57,008 nt of DNA from Mageeibacillus sp. UBA1046 (GCA_002316595.1 DCDV01000006.1:1217-58224), one strand, 5' to 3'. Shown: positions 31,501 to 39,434, counted from the first letter of the stretch. The notes: generated by a model not told the origin, from the sequence alone. A program made the numbers and translations.

Positions 31501-33404
31501 GCCCGGAGGAGATAGAGCCTGCGGTTTCAGCCAGAGATGCCGTTCAGGTAATGACTGTCCATGCAAGTAAAGGCTTGGAGTTTCCTGTTGTTTTTCTGGC
31601 CGGCCTGGACAGCGAATACCACAGGCGTGGCAGTTATCGGTTCGCTAATATCAGTGAAAATATTGGCATAACAAGCTTCAGCATTGATCCAGAAGGTGGC
31701 GGTATTTATCTTAATATTCCGCATCAAGTGCAGCTCGAAGCTGAGATGATGGCTGAAAAAGCCGAAAAATGGCGTCTGTTGTACGTTGCAATGACACGCG
31801 CCGAAGATCATCTTTATCTGGTCGACGCGCTCGACAAACCGTATGGCAACATTGCTGACAACGCTCAGGATATTGAGGAAGCAGTGCAGGCCGCTCTAGC
31901 CAATGACGGCCGCCTTACTTCTGATACTTTGAGCAAGATAAGTGATAATCGTAAGCTGCTCTTCTATCTTCTTTATCTGGCCGATCAGCATAATGGCAGA
32001 CTGTTGCTTGAGGCAAAAGAAGGAGTATTCTCTTTCCCGCATCTGGAGGCTCATGTCGTTCCCAGAGAAAAAATCATGCAGCATGTTTACAGCGAAACAT
32101 TGCAGAAAATGACACTGGATGACAAGACAATCAAAATTACCCGTACGGGAAAGATTAATCCGCAAGAACTATGGCTGCAACTGGGAGAAGATCCTGCTAA
32201 GTACGAGAATGAGATAACGGAGATCAGCAAAATTCTCAGCGCTGATGTATCTGGCGGCGAATTGGCAAAAGCTCCGGGCAAAATTACTGTGACGGAGCTT
32301 AAAAGGACTTTCAGTCTGCTTTCGGAGAGAGAGAGAGTGGAGGAGGGTCTGAGCAGTGAGGCCTCTCTTTTCCCGGATATGTCATTTCAGTTGAATCAAC
32401 CTGAGACAAAGATCGGGACCGCTCGTGCCAGGATGGTTACACCTGCTTTCAAGGATTCAGCACTTAACAAGACAGAGACCGTTCCCGATTATCCGGATGC
32501 AGCCGGACTCTCGGATCTGACAGGGATAATTGATTTAGCCGTTCCCGATCATCCGGATTCAGCATCTGCCACGGATGGCACACTAGCCGAAATGGATGCA
32601 GCTGCAGCCGAGAAAGAGGCAGTACAAGGCAGCAACAGGAGTTGCATAACCTCTGCTCAGCTAGGTATCGCACTGCATACCGTATTTCAGTTCCTTGACT
32701 TTGGCCGCTTATTAAGCAGCGATATTTCTGACAGCGGCAGCGGAAGATCCGCCAGTACCAGTCGAAACGACGGGTCCGGAGTCACCAGCCGAAGTGATGG
32801 GTCCGGAGTCAGCAGCCGAAGCGACGGGTCCGGAGTCACCAGCCGAAGTGACGGATCCGGCGTCACCAGCCTAAGCGATGGGTCCGCCGCCGGCGTTGAA
32901 GACGAATATCTGTCTCAGCTTAAGGAGATGGTCAGCAAACAAATGCTCCTGCCCGAGGAAATGGCGGCAGTTCTTCCCTTTTACGACAATGCCCGGCAAT
33001 TTGCGCTGTCAGAGAGCGGTCAAAGATTAATCAGAGCGGAGGCGGAGGGGAAAAAGGTATTCCGCGAGCAGCCATTCACTCTGGCTGTTCCGGCTTTAAC
33101 CACATCAGCCGCCAAGCAATTCCAGTCTGAAAAGTTCAATTTAGCGGTTCCGCAGGCAGATGACGACATTACGCTGCTGCAGGGCATGATCGACTTGTGG
33201 TTTCTTGATGATCAGGGTCTTATATTGATAGACTTTAAGTCTGACTATGTACCTTCTGACCTTGATGAAGCGACTGCCCGGGTTCGTGAACGCTACTATG
33301 TTCAAATTGAGTCTTATGCCGAAGCAATACGGCGCGCCACCGGTATTGAAGTCACTGACAAAAAAATCTGGCTTATCCGACCTTCGCTTGAGATAGATTT
33401 TTGA
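28515..33404 (+). CDS. addA: AddA subunit of helicase-nuclease, enlarged by low-complexity insertions
   Basis: This 1629-residue UvrD/SF1A helicase-nuclease subunit has Walker A AAAGSGKT (26-33), motif II IYIDEYQDTSS, MTVHASKGLEFPVVFL, and LLYVAMTRAEDHLYL near motif VI. The C-terminal RecB-like nuclease shows QGMIDLW and ILIDFKSDY. Usual AddA is about 1240 residues. The excess sits in insertions: an Ala/Glu-rich repeat at about 770-880, an acidic or polar stretch at about 1300-1375, and a SRSDGSGVT nonapeptide array at about 1416-1458. Catalytic motifs are intact, so it is probably active. It lies directly behind addB. The ribosome site is weak, so translation may depend on addB. Confidence 0.93.
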   Translation: MEIKWTKEQLQTFKYNRANNLLISAAAGSGKTTVMTQRIVRRLASGKVEPDRIVVMTFTELAALQMAQKIESVIRKLQEEAAEPEKKLRARELVRQLPAMKISTIHSFCKSVITDYISELTDEEGNPLLEPGYQVLKEEEKKLLLDEATDDVLNTLYRLDYSLSMSGYENDSNGQAPKSGQTSFKYSLSRELPRLRGEIYPFVLAGRNLNLSTWLVDFRLLSAAIAPGYDDLPLRSNLTNMLGKLRSMADYGSWVQKELERNFLENKNWQASPFVEELFSQLREYLEPAMSDLAKLKELHYWERIFDPQGKAKTITGLADSMAAIAEVLPQLADALKVGNDWDAVSNLGRQLPHVTVLKGGSGVDGKEFNQLFNENISRVLALITSNFQNSRGKKLDKYYEDSYPWFSLSSKEVEKSVTASFGPLCRYFEIILLIDLRFQQLKLRKNKVDFNDFEHYALQLLKKPQIHEEYTQRFQEIYIDEYQDTSSIQEAVIKSFAANNICMVGDIKQSIYRFRYANPDLFRAKQGCFIDCPQEDGQETDDDYSSLTPLPEGYLINLNRNFRSVPGIIDFVNSCFSSFLSKDSGEIEYDDSQALVAGRKGGEEQAVQLLLAMCSEEDDQSISDEDSETIADESQSDKRVWEEQGFNLKPKDQEAAALLAAAKIRELTGRKKYSLKDIAILAPNHKTLDIWRSALIGQGINVAGIPKREFLDSPVLRQLEALVQVLDNSRQDFPLTAVLLSGILGERLSEEELLSIAVETETVLPASTENAANDSLEIPPAVTGAETVETEAVGAKDARVVSAGAEAAGAEAISAEGESAEAEAVETEAGGAKDARVVSAGAEAAQGESVGAEVEVCKAEGTGPLVIEATSSDLDDDEDARPQSYREPYYLRLNAFANSQSDNDNHELKSKLAGLLDKIEHWRLLAEDLTVHALLTRIIADSSYADYLEHRRFASENLADLESFLDWVKGLEQDGPLSVGTLARYIHNLREKDESPEEIEPAVSARDAVQVMTVHASKGLEFPVVFLAGLDSEYHRRGSYRFANISENIGITSFSIDPEGGGIYLNIPHQVQLEAEMMAEKAEKWRLLYVAMTRAEDHLYLVDALDKPYGNIADNAQDIEEAVQAALANDGRLTSDTLSKISDNRKLLFYLLYLADQHNGRLLLEAKEGVFSFPHLEAHVVPREKIMQHVYSETLQKMTLDDKTIKITRTGKINPQELWLQLGEDPAKYENEITEISKILSADVSGGELAKAPGKITVTELKRTFSLLSERERVEEGLSSEASLFPDMSFQLNQPETKIGTARARMVTPAFKDSALNKTETVPDYPDAAGLSDLTGIIDLAVPDHPDSASATDGTLAEMDAAAAEKEAVQGSNRSCITSAQLGIALHTVFQFLDFGRLLSSDISDSGSGRSASTSRNDGSGVTSRSDGSGVSSRSDGSGVTSRSDGSGVTSLSDGSAAGVEDEYLSQLKEMVSKQMLLPEEMAAVLPFYDNARQFALSESGQRLIRAEAEGKKVFREQPFTLAVPALTTSAAKQFQSEKFNLAVPQADDDITLLQGMIDLWFLDDQGLILIDFKSDYVPSDLDEATARVRERYYVQIESYAEAIRRATGIEVTDKKIWLIRPSLEIDF
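30879..31052. repeat. 63-bp in-frame duplication with GCCGAAGCT-type short repeats inside addA
   Basis: Copies at 30879-30941 and 30990-31052 differ at one base and are 111 bases (37 codons) apart. They are built from smaller GCCGAAGCT/GCCGGA units encoding Ala-Glu-Gly-rich sequence. This is the insertion near AddA residue 770-880. Confidence 0.9.
32760..32888. repeat. 27-bp minisatellite inside addA, about 4.8 copies
   Basis: Units start at 32760, 32787, 32814, 32841 and 32868, all in frame. Each encodes the nonapeptide S-R-S-D-G-S-G-V-T with small changes. Copies differ by one to three bases. Confidence 0.93.
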
Positions 33405-33545
33405 TCGGCGAAAACATACACGGCTCGTAATGAATAAAGCCAGATATTTCATATTTTTTGTAGATGCTGAGAAAACAAAAAAGAGTCGAAGGCGTTCAAA
33501 TATGAATTCGGAATGTATTTAGATTGGAAAGGGATACTGACCGCA

Positions 33546-34070
33546 ATGAGTAATTCAGAATATAGCCAAGTAATTCATCCCCTGCCCCCGCTATATGATC
33601 AGAACAGCCGTATCCTGATTCTTGGCAGTTTTCCCTCGATAAAAACTCGAGAGGCAGGTTTTTTCTATGGGCATCCGCAGAATCGATTCTGGCCAATGCT
33701 GTCAGCACTGCTGGAAATTGATCCGCCGCTCTCAGCCACTGAGCCAGAACGGACAAGCAGGATTGTACTGGCAAGAAACATTGCCATGTGGGATAGTATC
33801 GAGTCCTGTGGGATTATCGGCAGCAGTGACAGCTCAATTCGCAATGTAGTTCCGAATGACTTTACAAAGATCTTCGCCACTGCCGATATCAAGCATGTTT
33901 TCTGTAACGGCAGCACAGCATACAGGTACTATCGCCAATACCGGCATCGGACTGACAAGATTGGCGTCAGTCGCATGCCGAGCACTTCCCCGGCAAATGC
34001 AGCTAAGTCGCTGGAGGATCTGATCCGGGAATGGTCTGTAATTCTTCCTCTTATTAATGTAAATTCATGA
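33546..34070 (+). CDS. DNA-deoxyinosine (hypoxanthine-DNA) glycosylase, UDG superfamily
   Basis: This 174-residue protein belongs to the uracil-DNA glycosylase superfamily, hypoxanthine-DNA glycosylase/family 6 type. LILGSFPSIKTREAGFFYGH is followed by PQNRFWP, and the C-terminal motif is MPSTSPANA. It removes hypoxanthine produced by adenine deamination. I prefer the ATG at 33546, which gives the family's usual short N terminus; an ATG at 33513 is in frame. It follows addA by 141 bases on the same strand, extending a DNA-repair block. I see no clear promoter of its own. Confidence 0.85.
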   Translation: MSNSEYSQVIHPLPPLYDQNSRILILGSFPSIKTREAGFFYGHPQNRFWPMLSALLEIDPPLSATEPERTSRIVLARNIAMWDSIESCGIIGSSDSSIRNVVPNDFTKIFATADIKHVFCNGSTAYRYYRQYRHRTDKIGVSRMPSTSPANAAKSLEDLIREWSVILPLINVNS

Positions 34071-34073
34071 AGA

Positions 34074-34103
34074 ACCTCCTGATCCATGTTCGGATATGGA
34101 GGT
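34074..34103. terminator. hairpin between convergent genes, possible bidirectional terminator
   Basis: ACCTCC (34074-34079) pairs with GGAGGT (34098-34103), with a further 4-bp ATCC/GGAT inner stem. It lies at the end of the glycosylase gene. No strong T-run follows on either strand. Confidence 0.45.
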
Positions 34104-34146
34104 ACTGCATAAATTCAGCTAAAGAGGTCACTTATCTTGGAGCCAT

Positions 34147-34176
34147 CTCAAGGTTACCCGGCTCAAGGTTACCTGG
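34147..34176. repeat. 15-bp tandem duplication
   Basis: CTCAAGGTTACCCGG (34147-34161) is repeated with one change at 34162-34176. CACTTATCTTG also occurs on both sides of it, about 64 bases apart. The surrounding 180 bases hold nothing else I recognise. Confidence 0.7.
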
Positions 34177-34283
34177 TGAGTATTCCAGTAACACTTATCT
34201 TGTTTAGCTGTGAGTTCGTCTGGATTTAATCGAACGACTTTCCTGCGACATCTTAAAACTGCTGCCAGCTACGGGATAAAGGA

Positions 34284-35701
34284 TTAATCATCAATCTCGT
34301 AAGTCAATATTTTTCCTGAGTAAGCATCTATCTCATAATCGTACTCGGTATCGCCCACTTCAAATTCTACTTCATAATATTTTTGGCCATCATCGCTATC
34401 GAGTTCCGTGTCCAGATCATGCACTTGACTCCTGCTGACACCGGCATGTTTGAAGGCGATATCTTCAGCTCTCTGAACGCCTATATAAGTTGATCCGGCT
34501 TTTGCAGTCGCAGCAGGTGTACTGGTTGGTGAAGTTGTACCTGACGGTTTGTCATTGTTCTCGCTGGCCGGCAAAGTGGCAGTCGGCTTCTCAGTGACAG
34601 CAGGCTTTTCACGATCGGAATCTAATTGCAGAATATCACCTGTCTTCGCGTCAATCTTGTATGAAAATTTCAAATTAATCACTTTGAAATTAATCTCATA
34701 AATCATGCTGCCATCTAAGTAACCTGTTGAAAGCTCTCTGACTTCAGCTTCAGAATAACCGACGTGCATGAAGGCTATTTCTTTTGCTTTCTGCATTCCG
34801 ATATAAGCTTAGTGCTGGCATGTCCGATAATATTGATCTTCCCAATTTCAGGCTGACGGGCTTCTATCAGTAAATAGAGATCATTAATAGATAGTCCTGC
34901 GATATCTTCATAGTTAATTGTCGGATCAGCTTGCACCAGCTGCTCAATCAAAGCGGCTTTCCCGGGCGAAATTCCATACTGCTCAGCTAATGCTTCAAAG
35001 TGATCATAGTCAGATGATGACTGGCCCAAAATGGCGCTGTCAAGAGAGAAACTGCGCAGTAGACTGTCAACTTCTGCTGATAATCTTTGCTGCAGCTGCT
35101 CGCCCTTAGTTTCGTCCTCGCTATTGACCGTGATCAGTATGGAATTGTTGATTTCAGATAAATAGCCATGTCGGATCATTGATCCTATCAGGGCATTAAC
35201 TGCGACATCAAGATCGATACCTTTCAGTTCCATATCACCTATGACAGTCATTGCTTCACTGTTACGCGAACTGACTTTAAGTATTTTTTCAGCTTTGTTG
35301 ACTGACAGTTCGATGCTCGGATTGACGTCGAAAGCTACAACAGCCTGTGTGGTGTAATTTAAGCTGAGCCAAAAGCTGAATACTATCATCAGTACAGCTG
35401 CAATCGGCACAAGAGCCGTTAGCCAGCTCCGAGAACGAGATTTCCTGCCCGTAAAAGCTGTAGTCTTCTCAGATCTGTCGCTCGGTGAAGTAATATCCTC
35501 AGAACTGCCGTTAGGCGAAGCTGTAACTCTTACAGATCTTTCATTTGGAATATTATCGTTTAAGATTACATCAGAATTGTCTGTTCGCAGGATTTGTTTG
35601 TTTTCCATATGTTTGAGAACATTTGTCAGCACATCCGGAGAAGATGTTTCTACTGCGCGTTTCAGTCTATTCTGAATCATTTTATTATCATTCTCTTTCA
35701 T
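34284..35701 (-). pseudogene. frameshifted RsgI-like anti-sigma/PepSY protein (copy B)
   Basis: Two overlapping frames (35701-34775 and 34796-34284) make up one protein. The first gives a short N-terminal anti-sigma-like region (NRLKRAVETSSPDVLTNVLK), a membrane helix near residue 95, then VVAFDVNPSIELSVNKAEKI and the conserved RsgI middle domain. The second gives two PepSY modules (KAKEIAFMHVGYSEAEV; RAEDIAFKHAGVSRSQV) split by a Thr/Pro-rich linker. One base is missing at ACTAAGCTT (about 34804-34812): restoring it reads T-K-A-Y-I-G-M-Q, matching copy A and the second module. Its ATG abuts the stop of a sigma-factor remnant (TAAATG), the usual sigma/anti-sigma coupling. It could be a true pseudogene, a recoded gene or a sequencing error. 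Confidence 0.75.
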
Positions 35702-36691
35702 TTAATTTTCCCCTAACAGTTTTCGGAGTTTGGCTAAGGAGCGGTGATATTTTGATAGGGCGGTACCCAGAGGAATCCCAAGTATTTGAGTCAAGCTCGA
35801 TTTCCTGCTTAGTGACGTCTGCCTCGGATACTTCTGCATGCCTGAAGGCAATCTCTTTGGCCTGATCAGCGCCTATATATCCTTTACTGCTGGCCTGGCC
35901 GGAAGTTCTAACCTTATCCATGTGCGCCTGACGTCCTTCGATTAAGAGATTGAGGTCGTTGATCGACAATCCGACAATATCTTCATATTTCAGCTCAGGA
36001 TCATACTCTACCAGCCGTTTGATCAAAGCTGCTTTGCCGGGAGAGATGCCATAGGCTTCCGCCAGTTCAGCAATATCATCATCGGCAGATGCAGTCTGAC
36101 TCATAATGGCCCCATCGACTGAGAGCCCTTTCAGCAAGCCTTCTACATCCTCAGACAGGCGCTGCTGCAGCTGCTCACCTTTTTTTGCATTATTGCTGTT
36201 GACTGTGATCAGAATCGAGTTGTTTATTTCTGAGATATAACCTTTTTGCACCATGGATCCTATCAGAGCATTGACTGCAACATCCAGATTCACACCCTTT
36301 AAATCCATGTCACCGACAACTTCATGAGCTTCTGAGTTTCTATTATTGACCTTCAATACTTTTTCCGCCCGATTTACTGACAGTTCGATGCTTGGGTTGA
36401 CGTCAAAGGCGACAACGGCATCTGTTGCGTAGTTGGCAAAGCCAAACCAAACACCGAATACCAGAACTAATGCTGCTGCGACAGGTATGACAGCCATAAG
36501 CCACCGGCGAGGCGGCAATTTTTTTTTTGTATAGTTGCTTCTTTTTGCGCTGTATAAACTGAGTTATTAGTATTCATTTTAAAAACTCCTTTTTTTTCAA
36601 TATTTTTAAGCACATAAGGCAAGGCATCAGGAACAGCCGTTTCTACGGCTCTTTTCAGTCTGTTCTTAATCATTCGGTTACTTTGTTTCAT
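35688..36691 (-). pseudogene. frameshifted and truncated RsgI-like anti-sigma protein (copy A)
   Basis: This is a paralogue of copy B, broken twice. The N-terminal frame (36691-36467) reads NRMIKNRLKRAVETAVPDA. It leaves frame at a run of ten A (plus-strand T10, 36519-36528), after which the second frame supplies the membrane helix and the VVAFDVNPSIELSVNRAEKV domain; eleven or eight A would restore one frame. The C-terminal PepSY module stops being homologous after KQEIELDS. From there the frame runs out of register through DNA that in another frame encodes a sigma-factor tail, so a deletion has joined the two. GAGAGG lies 7 bases before the ATG. No sigma gene remains upstream. Confidence 0.75.
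35702..35794 (-). pseudogene. C-terminal remnant of an ECF-type sigma factor
   Basis: In the frame shifted from copy A this stretch reads LTQILGIPLGTALSKYHR, then SLAKLRKLLGEN and a stop. It matches the region 4.2 helix-turn-helix end of ECF sigma factors (the ILGIPLGT motif followed by basic KLRKLL). Its TAA abuts the ATG of anti-sigma copy B, as expected for an intact sigma/anti-sigma pair. The rest of the sigma gene is gone, replaced by the body of anti-sigma copy A. Confidence 0.7.
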
Positions 36692-36828
36692 GGGCCAGCC
36701 TCTCCGGGCTATTCTGCGATCTCATGTGCAATCGCATTAACCCTTCACCTATATATAACGGATGAGAAGCAGGTTTTATTGCATGAGTTAAAAAATATAT
36801 TTGAAAATATTTAATGATTACTATTCTA

Positions 36829-36856
36829 TTGAAATTGCTTTGTGCTAACATAATAC
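36829..36856 (+). promoter_or_regulatory. candidate promoter for the CofE-like gene
   Basis: TTGAAA (36829-36834) and TAATAC (36851-36856) are 16 bases apart, 55 bases before the ATG at 36912. The -10 is a weak match. Confidence 0.35.
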
Positions 36857-36911
36857 TTTGGGAACAGTAATTATATTGTCTCCTAAGCAAAGCTTGATAG
36901 AAGGAATTAAC

Positions 36912-38096
36912 ATGGCGAGACTGACAGGAACTACAGCCCGGGGCATACGTGCTCCCATTATTCGTGAAGGTGACGACCTTGTAGCCATTGTGACTGACAG
37001 TGTGCTTAAGGCAGGCCAGGCTGAGCCATTCACTATCAATGATCGCGATGTGATTGCTATCACAGAGGCAATTGTTGCCCGGGCGCAGGGGAATTATGCC
37101 ACTGTTGATCAGATAGCCGCTGCCATTAAACAGAAGTTCCCTGCAGGCAGAGCCGGCATTGTCTTTCCCATCCTCAGCCGCAATCGCTTTGCCACTATGC
37201 TGAAGGCATTCGCCAGAGCTCTGGACCATATCACCATGCAGATGTCTTACCCTGCCGATGAAGTGGGGAACGCTCTGGTCAGTCTTGAGCAAGTAGATGA
37301 AACAGATATTAATCCTTACTCGGATGTCTTGAGTGAAGATCGTTTCCGGAAACTCTTTGGCACTAATCCTCATCCCTTTACGAAGGTTAATTATATGAGT
37401 CTCTATCATGATATATGTCGTGAGGAAGACTGCGATTTAACTATTATCCTTGCTAATGATGTCCGTGAAATCCTTAAACATGAGAAAGATATTCTTACCT
37501 GCGATGTTCACAACAGAAAAAGGTCTTTGCGTCTTCTTCGTGAAGCCGGAGCAAAAAATCCCTGGAATCTGGAGGATATTCTCACTTCTTCCGTGGATGG
37601 CAGCGGTTATAATCCTGAATTCGGACTGCTGGGAGCCAATAAAGCCTCTGAAGAAAAAGTGAAACTGTTTCCGCGCGACTCGCAAAGTTATGTTGACGCT
37701 ATCCAAGATCTGATGCTGAAGAAAACAGGCAAAAAGGTGGAAGTAATGGTTTATGGTGACGGAGCTTTTCGCGACCCTGTATACCAGATATGGGAATTAG
37801 CGGATCCGGTTGTATCGCCCGCCTTTACTCAGGGACTGGCAGGCACGCCTCACGAGGTCAAACTAAAATACATCGCTGACAACGAATTTGCTGGGCTTTG
37901 CGGCAATGACCTCAAAGATGCCGTAAGTGAATATATTCATCTGCAGAAGCAAGAAGACGAGGATTTGTCTCTGGGCACTACCCCAAGGAGGCTCTATGAT
38001 CTTCTGGGTTCCTTGTCTGATCTCACATCCGGATCAGGTGATAAAGGAACACCAATCGTTCTTATCCAGGGTTATTTCGATTCCTACGCTGATTGA
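36912..38096 (+). CDS. CofE-like (coenzyme F420-0:L-glutamate ligase family) protein
   Basis: This 394-residue protein has the CofE domain that in methanogens and actinobacteria adds glutamates to coenzyme F420. The N terminus shows GTTARGIRAPIIREGDDL and then DRDVIAITEAIVARAQGN, both typical of the fold's GTP and metal-binding half. The remainder diverges from archaeal CofE (about 250 residues) and is longer. The ATG at 36912 has GAAGGA about 7 bases upstream; an earlier ATG at 36858 lacks a site. No other F420 gene (fbiC, cofC/D) is in the window, and most Clostridia do not make F420. The protein may therefore amidate another acceptor. The domain call is good; the substrate is unknown. Confidence 0.75.
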   Translation: MARLTGTTARGIRAPIIREGDDLVAIVTDSVLKAGQAEPFTINDRDVIAITEAIVARAQGNYATVDQIAAAIKQKFPAGRAGIVFPILSRNRFATMLKAFARALDHITMQMSYPADEVGNALVSLEQVDETDINPYSDVLSEDRFRKLFGTNPHPFTKVNYMSLYHDICREEDCDLTIILANDVREILKHEKDILTCDVHNRKRSLRLLREAGAKNPWNLEDILTSSVDGSGYNPEFGLLGANKASEEKVKLFPRDSQSYVDAIQDLMLKKTGKKVEVMVYGDGAFRDPVYQIWELADPVVSPAFTQGLAGTPHEVKLKYIADNEFAGLCGNDLKDAVSEYIHLQKQEDEDLSLGTTPRRLYDLLGSLSDLTSGSGDKGTPIVLIQGYFDSYAD

Positions 38097-38112
38097 CGTC
38101 ACAAGAAGCTTC

Positions 38113-38324
38113 CTTCTGTTCCGGCTTCAAGACCACCATCAAAAGCCCCTGACTTCTGTTCGAGCTTCAAAGACCAATCCCCCCATGCCCCGACTTCTGT
38201 TCGAGCCTCGCAAACTTCGCCACAGAAATCCGGTCTCACTTTTGAGCGTCTTAGCCACAGAAATCCGGTCTCCCTTTTGAGGTCTTTGCCACAGAGGCCC
38301 GGTCTCATTTTTAAGCGTCTTCGC
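38113..38324. repeat. two adjoining families of direct repeats, about 40 and 35 bp
   Basis: A 40/41-bp unit beginning CTTCTGTTC starts at 38113, 38153 and 38194. It gives way to a 34/35-bp unit beginning CTT-GCCACAGA-CCGGTCTC at 38215, 38250 and 38284, with a fragment at 38318. Copies are degenerate. They fill the gap between the convergent CofE-like and dehydrogenase genes. Confidence 0.85.
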
Positions 38325-38332
38325 CGGCTTAA

Positions 38333-39121
38333 CTAATTGTATATTTTGCCGACTACCCAGTTGCTCAGGCGCAATGGCAGAAATTTATTGAGCAGTGTGA
38401 GGAATTTGTATGAGAGGCCTACAACCGTTTGAGGCGGAGGATTCTTTCGGGTAGCAAGGCGATAGATAACTCTGGCAACAGTATCCGGATGCTTGCCTTT
38501 TCTCTCGTCAGCAGACATCTTGTCAACCGAAGCTGCAGCCTTCTCGCGATAAAAGGATGGCTCGCTGATGTTATGTACTCTGTTGTCGGTAAAAGGGGTA
38601 GCTGTATCACCGGGCAAAACAGTCAGAGCGCGCAATCCTCCCTCTTTTATTTCATTGTCCAAAGCCAGGAAAGCTGACTGCAAAGCCGCTTTGGATGCAC
38701 TATACAGGGACTGATAAGGGATTGCTATTGTTCCCGCTACTGAAGAGACTGCGATCAACCGTCCTTTGCTCTCTCTCAGGGCGGGCAATGCCGCCTTGGC
38801 CAGCCTCATGGCGCCATGAAAATTTATATCTATCTGACGCAGGGCATCCTGCTCTTTGGTTCCTTCCAGACTGCCGGAAATACCAAAGCCGGCATTAGCG
38901 ATACAGACATCTATTCTGCCTTCTTCTTGCAGAATTATCTTCAGTGCTGCTTCTATCTGTTCCTCAGCGCTGACATCGCAAGGAATATGATTTACTTTAG
39001 CCTGATCGCCCGCTCTGCGCGACAGACTGTAGACTTTATATCCGTGCTGGAGGAAATATCTGGCGGTAGCCAGTCCTATGCCGCTCGATCCGCCGGTTAT
39101 TACCGCAACTTTCTTCGTCAT
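38333..39121 (-). CDS. short-chain dehydrogenase/reductase
   Basis: This 262-residue NAD(P)-dependent oxidoreductase has a classical SDR Rossmann fold. The cofactor motif is TGGSSGIG (9-16), NAG is at 76-78, the catalytic Ser is in AVSSVAG (about 126-127), and Tyr140/Lys144 lie in YSASK. An Arg-containing segment after strand 2 (SLSRRAGD) suggests NADP preference. A purine-rich AAGGAAGGG lies about 10 bases before the ATG. The C-terminal hydrophobic tail resembles membrane-associated SDRs acting on lipids or sugars, but I cannot name the substrate. Confidence 0.9.
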   Translation of the reverse strand: MTKKVAVITGGSSGIGLATARYFLQHGYKVYSLSRRAGDQAKVNHIPCDVSAEEQIEAALKIILQEEGRIDVCIANAGFGISGSLEGTKEQDALRQIDINFHGAMRLAKAALPALRESKGRLIAVSSVAGTIAIPYQSLYSASKAALQSAFLALDNEIKEGGLRALTVLPGDTATPFTDNRVHNISEPSFYREKAAASVDKMSADERKGKHPDTVARVIYRLATRKNPPPQTVVGLSYKFLTLLNKFLPLRLSNWVVGKIYN

Positions 39122-39276
39122 GGCTTCTACCCTTCCTTATCGTCTTCGACACATCCGTGTGGTTACTTCCATAATACGTTCTCTTATGTAACACGATTGA
39201 GCAGTTGACCGATACACAGCAAATATTCATTACCAAATGATATTGTATGGTCTTATGGTAAAGATTGCCAATACTA

Positions 39277-39358
39277 AGAAAAATTTGCGAGTTCCCTCTA
39301 CTAGTAGAAAATTTAATGTGTTTCCTCTGCTGAGAAAATTAATTAGTTTCCTCGTGCA
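39277..39358. repeat. degenerate ~28-bp tandem repeat, three copies
   Basis: Units start at 39277, 39306 and 39333. Each has the pattern AGAAAA(A)TT...GTTTCCTC (GAGTTCCCTC in the first). They lie just upstream of the walR promoter. Confidence 0.7.
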
Positions 39359-39380
39359 TTGTCGCCTCATATTCTTCATA

Positions 39381-39389
39381 TGATATAAT
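39381..39389 (+). promoter_or_regulatory. extended -10 promoter for walR
   Basis: TGATATAAT (39381-39389) is a perfect extended -10. It is 46 bases upstream of the walR ATG, with no good -35, and is the same form as at 16892. Confidence 0.55.
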
Positions 39390-39434
39390 TATGCAAATAT
39401 ATCTCTATTTCCCGCAGGCTGAAGGGAGTGAAAT

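Larger units (their letters stand above)
39122..39434. other. intergenic region between dehydrogenase and walR genes
   Basis: This 313-base divergent gap has no gene I can support. It contains the degenerate 28-bp repeats at 39277-39358 and the walR extended -10 at 39381-39389. The dehydrogenase promoter must lie in 39122-39270 but no clear element stands out. Confidence 0.6.

Noticed and set aside
36678..37409. 243-codon minus-strand open frame
   Set aside because: It lies antisense to the CofE-like gene, has no family features and no ribosome site. The recognisable protein is on the plus strand.
38113..38324. Possible CRISPR array
   Set aside because: Repeats adjoin with no unique spacers, the copies are degenerate and two different units follow one another. 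No cas genes are present.
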